Of a DNA stretch of 64,000 nucleotides, positions 57,326 to 64,000 are shown in pieces. Each line of letters begins with the position of its first letter. Positions within the stretch are counted from its first letter, which is position 1. The position numbers were made by a program, and so were the translations under genes. The notes under the pieces are model-generated. The model was given only the letters and a program-made list of their open reading frames with translations. It searched no databases and had not been told where the DNA came from. Origin of the DNA: Oscillospiraceae bacterium (GTDB lineage: Bacteria > Bacillota > Clostridia > Oscillospirales > Oscillospiraceae); the NCBI GenBank assembly GCA_009779845.1, contig WRBE01000002.1:1-64000 (forward strand). Direction: 5' to 3'.

Positions 57326-58099
57326 ATGGATATATTCATCCACCGCATGGACAAGGAACAGTTCTGGCAAATCATTGATGAGGCAAGACAAACAGCGGGC
57401 CGCTGGCAGGATATGTATTCCCCATTGCTAGACACGCTGTCAAAACTGGAGCCACGGGACATCATCCGCTGGCAACAGATTTTCAATGAATACCAGAGCC
57501 TCTCGCATACGTCTATGCTGTGGGCGGCGGCCACTGTGATGCACAAAGGGTGTTCGGATGATAGTTTTGACTACTTCCGGGCATGGCTGACAGCCCAAGG
57601 AAAGGACGTGTTTCTACAGGCTCTGGCCGACCCGGATTCATTAGCCAATCTGGAATCTGTGCAAGCGTTTGGACGTGAGGTGCTTCGTCCAGAATCTACA
57701 CTACCTGCAGGCTACGCCGAAGCTACACGCTTTAAAGATATCCTATCGGTTGCGGCTGTCGCATACGAGAGTGTTTCGGAATCAGGCGGCAATATATATA
57801 GTGACATCGGCAAGTCTCCTTTATCCATACATGAACAAATGGATATATCAGGCGAAGTCCGCTATGCAGATGATATGGACGAAAAATGGGTCGGACTTAA
57901 CTTGCCCCGAGATGAAACGCAATTGAAGCTCAAAGCCGCATTCCCCAACCTATACCGTACATTCAATGGTGGGGAGCCTGAAAAAGAATCTCCCCAAGGA
58001 AAAGCATCCATCATGGATGCAATCCGTGCAGGCAGAAGTGCAATAAAAGCGAAAGTAGTTAAGAAAAAAGAACCCTCAAAGGATGAGCTGGAGCGCTAA
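57326..58099 (+). CDS. DUF4240-containing ICE protein
   Basis: 257 residues. The first 130 match DUF4240 (EQFWQIIDEARQ; SMLWAAATVMHKGCSDDSFD then YFRAWLTAQGKDVF). The remaining part is hydrophilic with a basic tail (AGRSAIKAKVVKKKEPS). No clear ribosome binding site; the ATG at 57347 is an alternative start. Function unknown. Confidence 0.75.
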   Translation: MDIFIHRMDKEQFWQIIDEARQTAGRWQDMYSPLLDTLSKLEPRDIIRWQQIFNEYQSLSHTSMLWAAATVMHKGCSDDSFDYFRAWLTAQGKDVFLQALADPDSLANLESVQAFGREVLRPESTLPAGYAEATRFKDILSVAAVAYESVSESGGNIYSDIGKSPLSIHEQMDISGEVRYADDMDEKWVGLNLPRDETQLKLKAAFPNLYRTFNGGEPEKESPQGKASIMDAIRAGRSAIKAKVVKKKEPSKDELER

Positions 58100-58143
58100 C
58101 CTCAGCCCATCCATATTTTTTTGGAATAGGAGATATATCAAGC

Positions 58144-58902
58144 ATGACGCAACAAATTGACCATGGCTTTACCGGCCACAAAATCATTCACGGCGACCTT
58201 CTACATGTACTTCCCCAACTCCTGGACGAACTGTTTGGTGGGATTCTAACCGACCCGCCCTATGCATCTGGGTCAGCAGACCAAAATGCCCGGCAGAAAT
58301 CTACCGCCCTCAAATACTCCAGCATAAAGAGCGGCAACCCGTTCCCCGACTTCGAGGGCGACAGCAAAGACCAGCGAAGCTGGACACACTGGATGGCGGC
58401 ATGGCTGACAGAGGCCCGGCGTGTCTGTAAACCCGGTGCCCCAATTTGTATGTTCATCGATTGGCGGCAACTGCCCGCCATGACCGATGCCTTGCAATGG
58501 GCCGGTTGGATTTGGCGAGGAATACTGGCATGGGATAAGACCAACAGCCGCCCGCAACGAGGCCGGTTCCGGCAACAGGCCGAGTTTGTGGTGTGGGGTA
58601 GTAACGGCCACATGCCACTTGACCGCAAGGCACCGGTGCTACCGGGCGTGTTCCGGCAATCTATGCCGTCCCTGTCAAAACGCCGCCACCAGACGGAGAA
58701 ACCGCTAGAGGTCATGCGGGAGATGGCACGGATTGTAGAACCCGGCGAGATTATCCTCGATCCCTTCGCCGGTGCCGGTACCACCGTGTTGGGTGCCAAG
58801 CTAGAGGGCTACCCCGCTGTAGGCATTGAACTTTCCCGCCACTACGCCAAAACCGCACAGGAGCGAATAGAAGTCAAGGTAGTGGGTGCGATTGTCGCAT
58901 GA
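58144..58902 (+). CDS. Orphan DNA methyltransferase (beta class)
   Basis: 252 residues. The catalytic ILTDPPYASGS (DPPY) lies at residues about 33-43, and the AdoMet site ILDPFAGAGTTVLGAKLEG at about 210-230. This order (catalytic before AdoMet) is beta-class, methylating adenine N6 or cytosine N4. No restriction enzyme is adjacent. It could protect the ICE from host restriction. Confidence 0.92.
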   Translation: MTQQIDHGFTGHKIIHGDLLHVLPQLLDELFGGILTDPPYASGSADQNARQKSTALKYSSIKSGNPFPDFEGDSKDQRSWTHWMAAWLTEARRVCKPGAPICMFIDWRQLPAMTDALQWAGWIWRGILAWDKTNSRPQRGRFRQQAEFVVWGSNGHMPLDRKAPVLPGVFRQSMPSLSKRRHQTEKPLEVMREMARIVEPGEIILDPFAGAGTTVLGAKLEGYPAVGIELSRHYAKTAQERIEVKVVGAIVA

Positions 58903-58930
58903 TGGATTCCGGTAGAAGGGAGAGACGCTG

Positions 58931-59638
58931 ATGAAAGAGAAGACCATGATTGACGGCTGCACCGTCTTGCACAGCCTAACACTAGACGGTTTTGACCATG
59001 TAGTTGCAGAAATGGTCGCCGGTACCAGTAGGCAGTACAGGCTCTACCAAGGCACCGCCAACAATATGCTAGGGATTCCGGAATACAGCATGGTTGACCA
59101 GAGTGGCGATTACCTTGTCGTGATGCGGGAGTTTGTTCGGCGGCTTGGGGCAAAAATGGATGCGATTGGCCTAGAGCGCATGTATCGTGGGCACTCCACA
59201 TCCACTGATGCATCATTGGTTGCGGAAGACTGTTTGCCGGATGGAATGGAGGCAGATTTAACAGGCGAGATTGTGGCGATAAGGGAAGATGTTTTCTCTC
59301 CAGAGTATCGCACTCTGTCGCATCAACTCCATATTGCAACAGGCGGTTTCGGATGTTCACCAACCGCCCGTGGACGTGCAGTTTTCTGCACAAACATATA
59401 TTCCGGTAAGCAGTTCCGATTCGAACGCTCTGATGTATTGGGTGTTGTGGACCCTGACAGTATCCCGGCGTGGGCACAGGAGAAAATTGCCAGTTTGCAG
59501 AACGATGATAACCGCCAGTGCGAATCTGTTCGGGACAAGATAGCGGAAGGGCGAAAACAGCAAAACACAAAAACAAAAAGCGAAGCGGTATCGGAGAAAG
59601 GGAAAGACGGCAACAACGAGGACGAGCCTACCCGCTAG
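58931..59638 (+). CDS. Conserved ICE protein of unknown function
   Basis: 235 residues. Mixed fold, no membrane segments; a charged tail (about 200-235, Lys/Glu/Asn). GAAGGGAGAG upstream. The C-terminal end overlaps the extended PcfB frame. I do not recognise the family. Confidence 0.6.
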   Translation: MKEKTMIDGCTVLHSLTLDGFDHVVAEMVAGTSRQYRLYQGTANNMLGIPEYSMVDQSGDYLVVMREFVRRLGAKMDAIGLERMYRGHSTSTDASLVAEDCLPDGMEADLTGEIVAIREDVFSPEYRTLSHQLHIATGGFGCSPTARGRAVFCTNIYSGKQFRFERSDVLGVVDPDSIPAWAQEKIASLQNDDNRQCESVRDKIAEGRKQQNTKTKSEAVSEKGKDGNNEDEPTR

Positions 59639-59682
59639 GAGCATTTGTTTCAGAGCAAAGGCCAAAAATATTTCGAGGGGGG

Positions 59683-60177
59683 GTGATCTCCATACAAGAA
59701 GAAATCGAACAGAAAGCAGTAGCCCTATCCATTCGTGCTACCAAACTCACCGCACGGGGCTTGGCCAAAGTAATGGCCGCCGCCCTGCGCCAGATAAAAA
59801 AGTCCCGCAACTCTCCCAAAGCTGGGAGCCAAAGTTTCAAACGCCTTGACCGCACCATCGCCGGTGACAGTACGGATATCGAAATCGTAGGCCGTATCCG
59901 CTCCTTTGACCGGTTCGCCCGGAAATATAATGTTTCGTACCACGTGGAGAAGAACAAGGGCACGAACCCGCCTAAGTGGACAGTGTGCTTCAAGTCAAGG
60001 CAAGCCAGTCACATGACCGGTGCCTTTCAGGAGTACTCGGCGTATGTGTTGACACGATCCCGCAAACCGTCCGTGCGAGAGGCTATCCGTAGCTTCAGAG
60101 ACGTAGTCAAGCACAGAGTACAGGAACGTGACCCATTGCACCGAGAGCGTGGAGAACGGAATGGGCCGGAACGATGA
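59683..60177 (+). CDS. PcfB-family conjugation protein
   Basis: 164 residues. QEEIEQKAVALSIRATKLTA and LTRSRKPSVREAIRSFRDVV are the PcfB pattern. In pCF10, PcfB binds the coupling protein PcfC (VirD4) and the relaxase. The GTG at 59683 gives the family-length N-terminus. It overlaps virD4 by 4 bp. Confidence 0.85.
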   Translation: MISIQEEIEQKAVALSIRATKLTARGLAKVMAAALRQIKKSRNSPKAGSQSFKRLDRTIAGDSTDIEIVGRIRSFDRFARKYNVSYHVEKNKGTNPPKWTVCFKSRQASHMTGAFQEYSAYVLTRSRKPSVREAIRSFRDVVKHRVQERDPLHRERGERNGPER

Positions 60178-61385
60178 ACATAGATAAAGTGCGGAAATAT
60201 ATCTTACCGAACCTGCCATATGTATTCATCTTCTGGTTCGCTACCAAACTTGGCGAGGCGTATCGCCTTACGCCCGGTATGGATTTTTTTCAGAAGTTGA
60301 CCGGCATGGTGCAAACAATCAACACAGTCTTTTCAAGCCCTCTGCCCAGCCTTGAGCCCACCGACCTATTGTTCGGGCTTGCGGGGGTGACTGGTGTATA
60401 CCTTGCGGTGTGGGTACGGAAGAAGAATGCCAAGAAATACCGAAAGGATACAGAACACGGTTCTGCCCGGTGGGGCACACCGGCTGATATACGACCGTAT
60501 ACGGATTCCAATCCGAAGAATAATATCATCCTGACTCAGACAGAAGCCCTGACCATGAACAGCCGCCCTGCACTCCCTAAATACGCACGAAACAAGAATG
60601 TGCTAGTCATCGGCGGCTCCGGTTCCGGGAAGACTCGGTTTTTCATTAAACCGAACCTCATGCAATGTGAGTCACAGGACTATCCTGTGAGTTTCGTGAC
60701 GACTGACCCGAAGGGTAGCCTGATCCTTGAATGCGGGGCAATGCTCCGGCGGTATGGGTACCGGATCAAGGTGTTAAACACCATCAATTTCTCCAAAAGT
60801 ATGAAGTATAACCCCTTTGCCTACATCCGTTCAGAAAAAGACATCTTAAAGCTGGTGACCACGCTCATCACGAATACAACAGGCGAAAACAAAGGTGGCG
60901 ATGACTTCTGGGTCAAGGCGGAGCAACTTCTGTACACCGCACTCATCGCCTACCTGCACTACGAGGCCCCGCCGCATGAGCGGAACTTCTCCACACTGGC
61001 AGAAATGATCAGCGCAATGGAGGTGCGGGAGGGTGACGAAAGTTTCGAGAACGTCATCGACCTGATGTTCAAAAATCTGGCAGAAAAAGACCCGGAGCAT
61101 TTTGCGGTTCGACAATATACTAAGTACAAATTAGCGGCAGGAAAGACAGTCAAATCTATCCTCATTTCCTGCGGTGCTAGGCTTGCCCCCTTTGAGATCG
61201 GGCAACTGCGGGAGATTATCTCCTATGACGAGATGGAACTTGACTTGATGGGCGACAGGAAAACCGCCACATTCTTCATCATATCGGACACCGATGTGAC
61301 GTTCAACTTCATCGTAGCCCTTGCCTTTTCGCAGATGTTCAATCTCTTGTGCGAACGTGCGGACACGCTATACTCTAAAGGGTGA
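60174..61385 (+). CDS. VirD4/TraG-type coupling protein, interrupted
   Basis: The first 403 residues only. Two N-terminal membrane segments, Walker A VIGGSGSGKTRFF (about 143-155), the VTTDPKGSLIL segment and DVTFNFIVALAFSQMFNLLC are all typical. The Walker B (normally LDEFAN, around residue 420) and the rest are missing: the frame stops at LYSKG exactly where the serine-recombinase element starts. The remainder is presumably beyond the right edge. Non-functional as it stands. Confidence 0.88.
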   Translation: MNIDKVRKYILPNLPYVFIFWFATKLGEAYRLTPGMDFFQKLTGMVQTINTVFSSPLPSLEPTDLLFGLAGVTGVYLAVWVRKKNAKKYRKDTEHGSARWGTPADIRPYTDSNPKNNIILTQTEALTMNSRPALPKYARNKNVLVIGGSGSGKTRFFIKPNLMQCESQDYPVSFVTTDPKGSLILECGAMLRRYGYRIKVLNTINFSKSMKYNPFAYIRSEKDILKLVTTLITNTTGENKGGDDFWVKAEQLLYTALIAYLHYEAPPHERNFSTLAEMISAMEVREGDESFENVIDLMFKNLAEKDPEHFAVRQYTKYKLAAGKTVKSILISCGARLAPFEIGQLREIISYDEMELDLMGDRKTATFFIISDTDVTFNFIVALAFSQMFNLLCERADTLYSKG

Positions 61386-61513
61386 GGCTGAAACATCTCA
61401 AAACAGGCACAGGGCAGGAACAATTTACCTAAGCCTATGTCGTATTAAAATGTAGGCGTAGGCGGGTTCACGGAAATTTTACAAATCAACACCCTATCAA
61501 AAGCCCTTTCCCA

Positions 61514-61656
61514 CGGCTATATAGTAGGGAGAAAAATTTCCGAGAGCTGATGCCCGAAATAGTCCGCCCTCATGGCTATATAGTGAGGGGGAATTTGCCA
61601 AAGCATTGGTAGATGGGCAATATTTTCGGCTTAATAAGTAGAGAGAAAATATTTCC
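61514..61656 (+). repeat. Three iterated direct repeats in the element's left end
   Basis: CGGCTATATAGTAGGGAG and onward (61514-61541), TGGCTATATAGTGAGGGG and onward (61573-61599), CGGCTTAATAAGTAGAGAG and onward (61627-61656). Each ends in (A)AATTTCC or a variant. They are spaced about 55-60 bp. The region 61386-61748 holds no gene. Confidence 0.65.
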
Positions 61657-61748
61657 CCATCCCGCCGAGTTCCGAAAACTGCCCGAAATTTTCCTTTAAT
61701 ACGAGGAGGTGTAAGCCGACACGCAAAAAATCACAACCGGAGGTAGCG

Positions 61749-63551
61749 ATGAACAAGAACAAAATCACCATTCTTTACGAGCGGTTGTCACGAGATGACG
61801 AACTGCAAGGCCCGTCAAATTCCATTCTGAATCAGAAACAAATGTTAGAGGACTACGCCAAGCAAAACGGACTTGTGCCATACGTCCACATTGATGATGA
61901 CGGCTATAGCGGCACGAACTGGAATAGACCCGGTTGGCAAAAACTCATTGCAATGGTCGAGGCAGATGAGGTAGCCTGTATTTGCATGAAAGACAGTAGC
62001 CGCATGGGGCGGGATTATCTTCGCATGGGCTTGTATCGGGAAATGTTCCATGAGAAAAATGTGCGCCTGATTGCCATTAACGACAATGTAGATACCCAAA
62101 AGGGCGAGGATGATTTTACGCCTTTTCGGGAAATCATGGCAGAGTGGTACGCAAGGGACACATCGAAAAAGATCAAATCCGTATTTGCCGCCAAAGGCAG
62201 GAGCGGAAAGCCCACATCCAGCACCCCGCCCTACGGATATATGAAAGACCCAAACGACAAATACAAGTGGATTGTAGACGAGCCGGCGGCAGAAGTGGTG
62301 CGCCGGATTTTTCAAATGACAATGGACGGAATGGGCGTACACGCCATCTGCGGTGTGCTGTGCAGAGAGAAGATAGACCGCCCCTCATATTATCTCGGCG
62401 TTCGAGGACGCGGCAGACACAAGAATGATTACAGCGAAGAACACAGATACGCATGGGGTTCTGCCACGATTGGAAGCATTTTGCGAAAGATGGAATACAC
62501 AGGCAGTCTTGTCAATCTAAAGTCTGCCTCGGCAAATTTCAAGAGCAAGAAAAAGGTCAACAAGCCGAAAGAGGAGTGGCTCATTTTCCCCAATTCTCAC
62601 GAGGCAATCATCGACCAAGAAACCTTTGATACGGTGCAGAAACTAAGAAAAACGCCCCGCCGTATTGATACTTTGGGCGAGGCAAATCCGCTCACAGGGC
62701 TTTTGTGGTGTGCCGATTGTGGCGAGAAACTTTATAACCACCGCAAGTCAAAAACAGAAAAACCAACGCATACAAAATTGAATGACACCTACCATTGCTC
62801 AACTTACAAATTAAGTAATTCCAAATTCGCCACCCAATGCACACCCCACCATATCAGCACAGAGAACGTGAGAGCGGTTATTCTGAACGCCCTCAAAGCG
62901 ACAAGCAGTTATGCCAAAAATCACGAGCAAGATTTTTTGGAAAAGTTAAAAGAAAACTCTGCCATCAAGCAGAGCGAAACGGCGAAAGCCTCTAAGCGGC
63001 AACTTGCCAAGAATGAAAAGCGTATCGGAGAACTCAATCGGATTTTTCAATCCCTTTATGAGGACAAGGCTTTGGGCAAAATCACAGACGAGCGTTTTTC
63101 TGAAATGACCGCAAATTATGAAGCGGAACAGGAGGAAATCAAGGCAAAAAATGAGAAGTTGCAAGCGGAACTAGAGCAGTTTCAGACACAGCAACACAAC
63201 ACGGAAAACTTCTTGACATTGATACGAAAATATACCCAATTTGAAGAACTCACCAATGCCATGCTAAACGAATTGATTGACAAAATCATCGTCTATGAGG
63301 GAGAATGGTCAGAGGGGCGAAATCCTGAAAACGACCGCCCAATGGGTTCACGCTCACAGCAAGTAGATGTATATCTAAAATATATCGGCAAGTTCGATGT
63401 GCCGGACATGAGAACGCCGGAAGAGATAGAGGCCGAGCAGATAGCAGACGAAAAGCTAGAGGCGAAACGAGCCTATCATCGACAAAAAACACGAGAGTAT
63501 CTGGCACGGAAAAAAGCGAAAGAAGAACCACGATACGCCAAAGCGTCATAA
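61749..63551 (+). CDS. Large serine recombinase (TnpX-type)
   Basis: 600 residues. Resolvase domain with ITILYERLSRDDELQG (catalytic Ser 14) and SRMGRDYLRMG; recombinase domain about 170-300 (PPYGYMKDPNDKYKWIVDEP); zinc ribbon GLLWCADCGEKLYNHR with YHCSTYKL; then a long coiled coil (about 395-480) and a basic tail. It excises and inserts the element at short target sites. GGAGG upstream of the ATG. Confidence 0.95.
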   Translation: MNKNKITILYERLSRDDELQGPSNSILNQKQMLEDYAKQNGLVPYVHIDDDGYSGTNWNRPGWQKLIAMVEADEVACICMKDSSRMGRDYLRMGLYREMFHEKNVRLIAINDNVDTQKGEDDFTPFREIMAEWYARDTSKKIKSVFAAKGRSGKPTSSTPPYGYMKDPNDKYKWIVDEPAAEVVRRIFQMTMDGMGVHAICGVLCREKIDRPSYYLGVRGRGRHKNDYSEEHRYAWGSATIGSILRKMEYTGSLVNLKSASANFKSKKKVNKPKEEWLIFPNSHEAIIDQETFDTVQKLRKTPRRIDTLGEANPLTGLLWCADCGEKLYNHRKSKTEKPTHTKLNDTYHCSTYKLSNSKFATQCTPHHISTENVRAVILNALKATSSYAKNHEQDFLEKLKENSAIKQSETAKASKRQLAKNEKRIGELNRIFQSLYEDKALGKITDERFSEMTANYEAEQEEIKAKNEKLQAELEQFQTQQHNTENFLTLIRKYTQFEELTNAMLNELIDKIIVYEGEWSEGRNPENDRPMGSRSQQVDVYLKYIGKFDVPDMRTPEEIEAEQIADEKLEAKRAYHRQKTREYLARKKAKEEPRYAKAS

Positions 63552-63572
63552 TTCAAACATCTATCAATTAAA

Positions 63573-63605
63573 ACGGCTTACAGCTTAAACTGTAGGTCGT
63601 TTTTC
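63573..63605 (+). terminator. Terminator after the recombinase gene
   Basis: AACGGCTTACAG-cttaaa-CTGTAGGTCGTT followed by TTTTC. Confidence 0.65.
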
Positions 63606-63627
63606 ATTTTGGAAAGGAGTCTTGCCT

Positions 63628-63798
63628 ATGCAAAAAAACGAAACAAAAAGCCCATCCACACAGAACTATCACACCATCAAAAAGAGAATCGGAACAACGA
63701 ATTTTATCATCCGTGTTCACTCTTGCGACCAAGCCAAAGAGAGCGTGGAAGATAAAATGATACGCCTCATTAAAAATGACCTCGCCAAAAGTGCGTAA
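63628..63798 (+). CDS. TnpW-family transposon protein
   Basis: 56 residues: YHTIKKRIGTTNFIIRVHSC, then DQAKESVEDKMIRLIKNDLA. This is the short TnpW pattern found in serine-recombinase elements of Clostridia. GGAAAGGAG upstream of the ATG. Function unknown; missing from longer-ORF listings because of its size. Confidence 0.85.
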   Translation: MQKNETKSPSTQNYHTIKKRIGTTNFIIRVHSCDQAKESVEDKMIRLIKNDLAKSA

Positions 63799-63849
63799 CC
63801 ATATTTGACCTACCACAAAAAATCTAAAATCTGAAAGGAGTATCACCAC

Positions 63850-64000
63850 ATGGCAAAAACAAGTTTAGAGAAAATCGCAGGGTATGACGAGCAAATTGTA
63901 CAACTGATGAACCGCAAGAAACAGGAAATGCAAAAGCACAAACAGACAGAGCGGAAAACCCGCACGAAACGGCTCTGTAGTCGTATGGGGCTGATTGAAA
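63850..64000 (+). CDS. DUF3847-like protein, partial at window edge
   Basis: The first 50 residues are visible: MAKTSLEKIAGYDEQIVQLM, then RKKQEMQKHKQTERKTRTKR and a last part CSRMGLIE. This start matches the coiled DUF3847 proteins of mobilisable elements. AAAGGAG before the ATG. The C-terminus is beyond the window. Confidence 0.8.
   Translation, partial: MAKTSLEKIAGYDEQIVQLMNRKKQEMQKHKQTERKTRTKRLCSRMGLIE

Larger units (their letters stand above)
53627..64000 (+). mobile_element. Left part of an integrative conjugative element
   Basis: From the cut repeat copy F onwards the genes are those of a Tn1549-like/Firmicutes ICE (toprim/DUF3991, DUF6674, antirepressor, ArdA-like, methylase, PcfB, VirD4), all on the plus strand. 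No integrase is in the window, and the right end lies outside. The left end at 53627 is inferred from the repeat break. Confidence 0.7.
61386..64000 (+). mobile_element. Nested serine-recombinase element inside virD4 (Tn4451/TnpX-like)
   Basis: It begins at about 61386 in the middle of the coupling-protein gene and runs off the right edge. It carries iterated repeats, a large serine recombinase, TnpW and a DUF3847 protein in the typical order of Tn4451/Tn6100-like integrative mobilisable elements. Confidence 0.75.

Noticed and set aside
1..64000. CRISPR arrays, rRNA genes or a replication origin.
   Set aside because: No regularly spaced identical repeats, no rRNA signatures and no dnaA-box clusters were seen; the three units at 61.5 kb are too few and imperfect for a CRISPR array.

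Overview
The window looks like a chromosomal segment of an endospore-forming Clostridia species (Firmicutes), probably from the Oscillospiraceae/Ruminococcaceae side. The evidence is the sporulation genes (spmA, spmB, spoVT, CotF-type coat proteins), Gram-positive lipoprotein and S-layer signals, AGGAGG-type ribosome binding sites, Mini-RNase III, RqcH, and a Firmicutes conjugative element. Most of the window has moderately high GC and a compact gene layout; a few AT-rich islets stand out as acquired DNA. The species assignment is inference.

Layout. 1-6 kb: start of a secreted protein, then a complete multiple-sugar ABC importer (two permeases, double ATPase, binding lipoprotein) read leftwards from a promoter with a palindromic operator. 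6-10.5 kb: hemolysin III-like protein, spmAB, a pair of opposed dispersed repeats, DUF1284-bioY under a BirA operator, and spoVT. 10.7-11 kb: two convergent tRNA-Leu genes sharing a 62-bp perfect palindrome. 11.3-18.5 kb: an unusual operon of two MalFG-type permeases, a HlyD-like adaptor, an orphan MacB-core protein and a very large binding lipoprotein. 18.5-23 kb: RluA, a HipA-like kinase with its own DNA-binding domain and operator, an AT-rich HEPN RNase cassette, and tRNA-Trp. 23-30 kb: ABC-F ATPase, mgsA, tRNA-Pro, a LytTR/DUF3021 regulatory set, and a cell-wall amidase with a lysis-module remnant. 30-44 kb: small conserved unknowns, an S-layer papain-fold protein, deoC, a DMT transporter, ridA, rpmE, a flavin reductase, hflX, yigZ and a MerR regulator. 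41.6-53.5 kb: the ftsK-mrnC-rqcH-GNAT operon, uppP, coat proteins, a TagA-type glycosyltransferase, tmk, mltG and a U32 peptidase.

From about 53.63 kb to the right edge lies the left part of an integrative conjugative element (toprim/DUF3991, DUF6674, antirepressor, ArdA-like protein, orphan methylase, PcfB, VirD4). Its virD4 gene is cut at 61.38 kb by a nested serine-recombinase element (TnpX-type recombinase, TnpW, DUF3847). The ICE itself appears to have entered a copy of a structured dispersed repeat of about 320 bp that occurs at least six times in the window.

The most promising material for something new is this repeat family (two subtypes placed as opposed pairs), the 11-18 kb hybrid import/efflux-like operon, the HipA-like and HEPN neighbours with their palindromes and direct repeats, and two intergenic structured elements with a common core at 37.1 and 49.6 kb.
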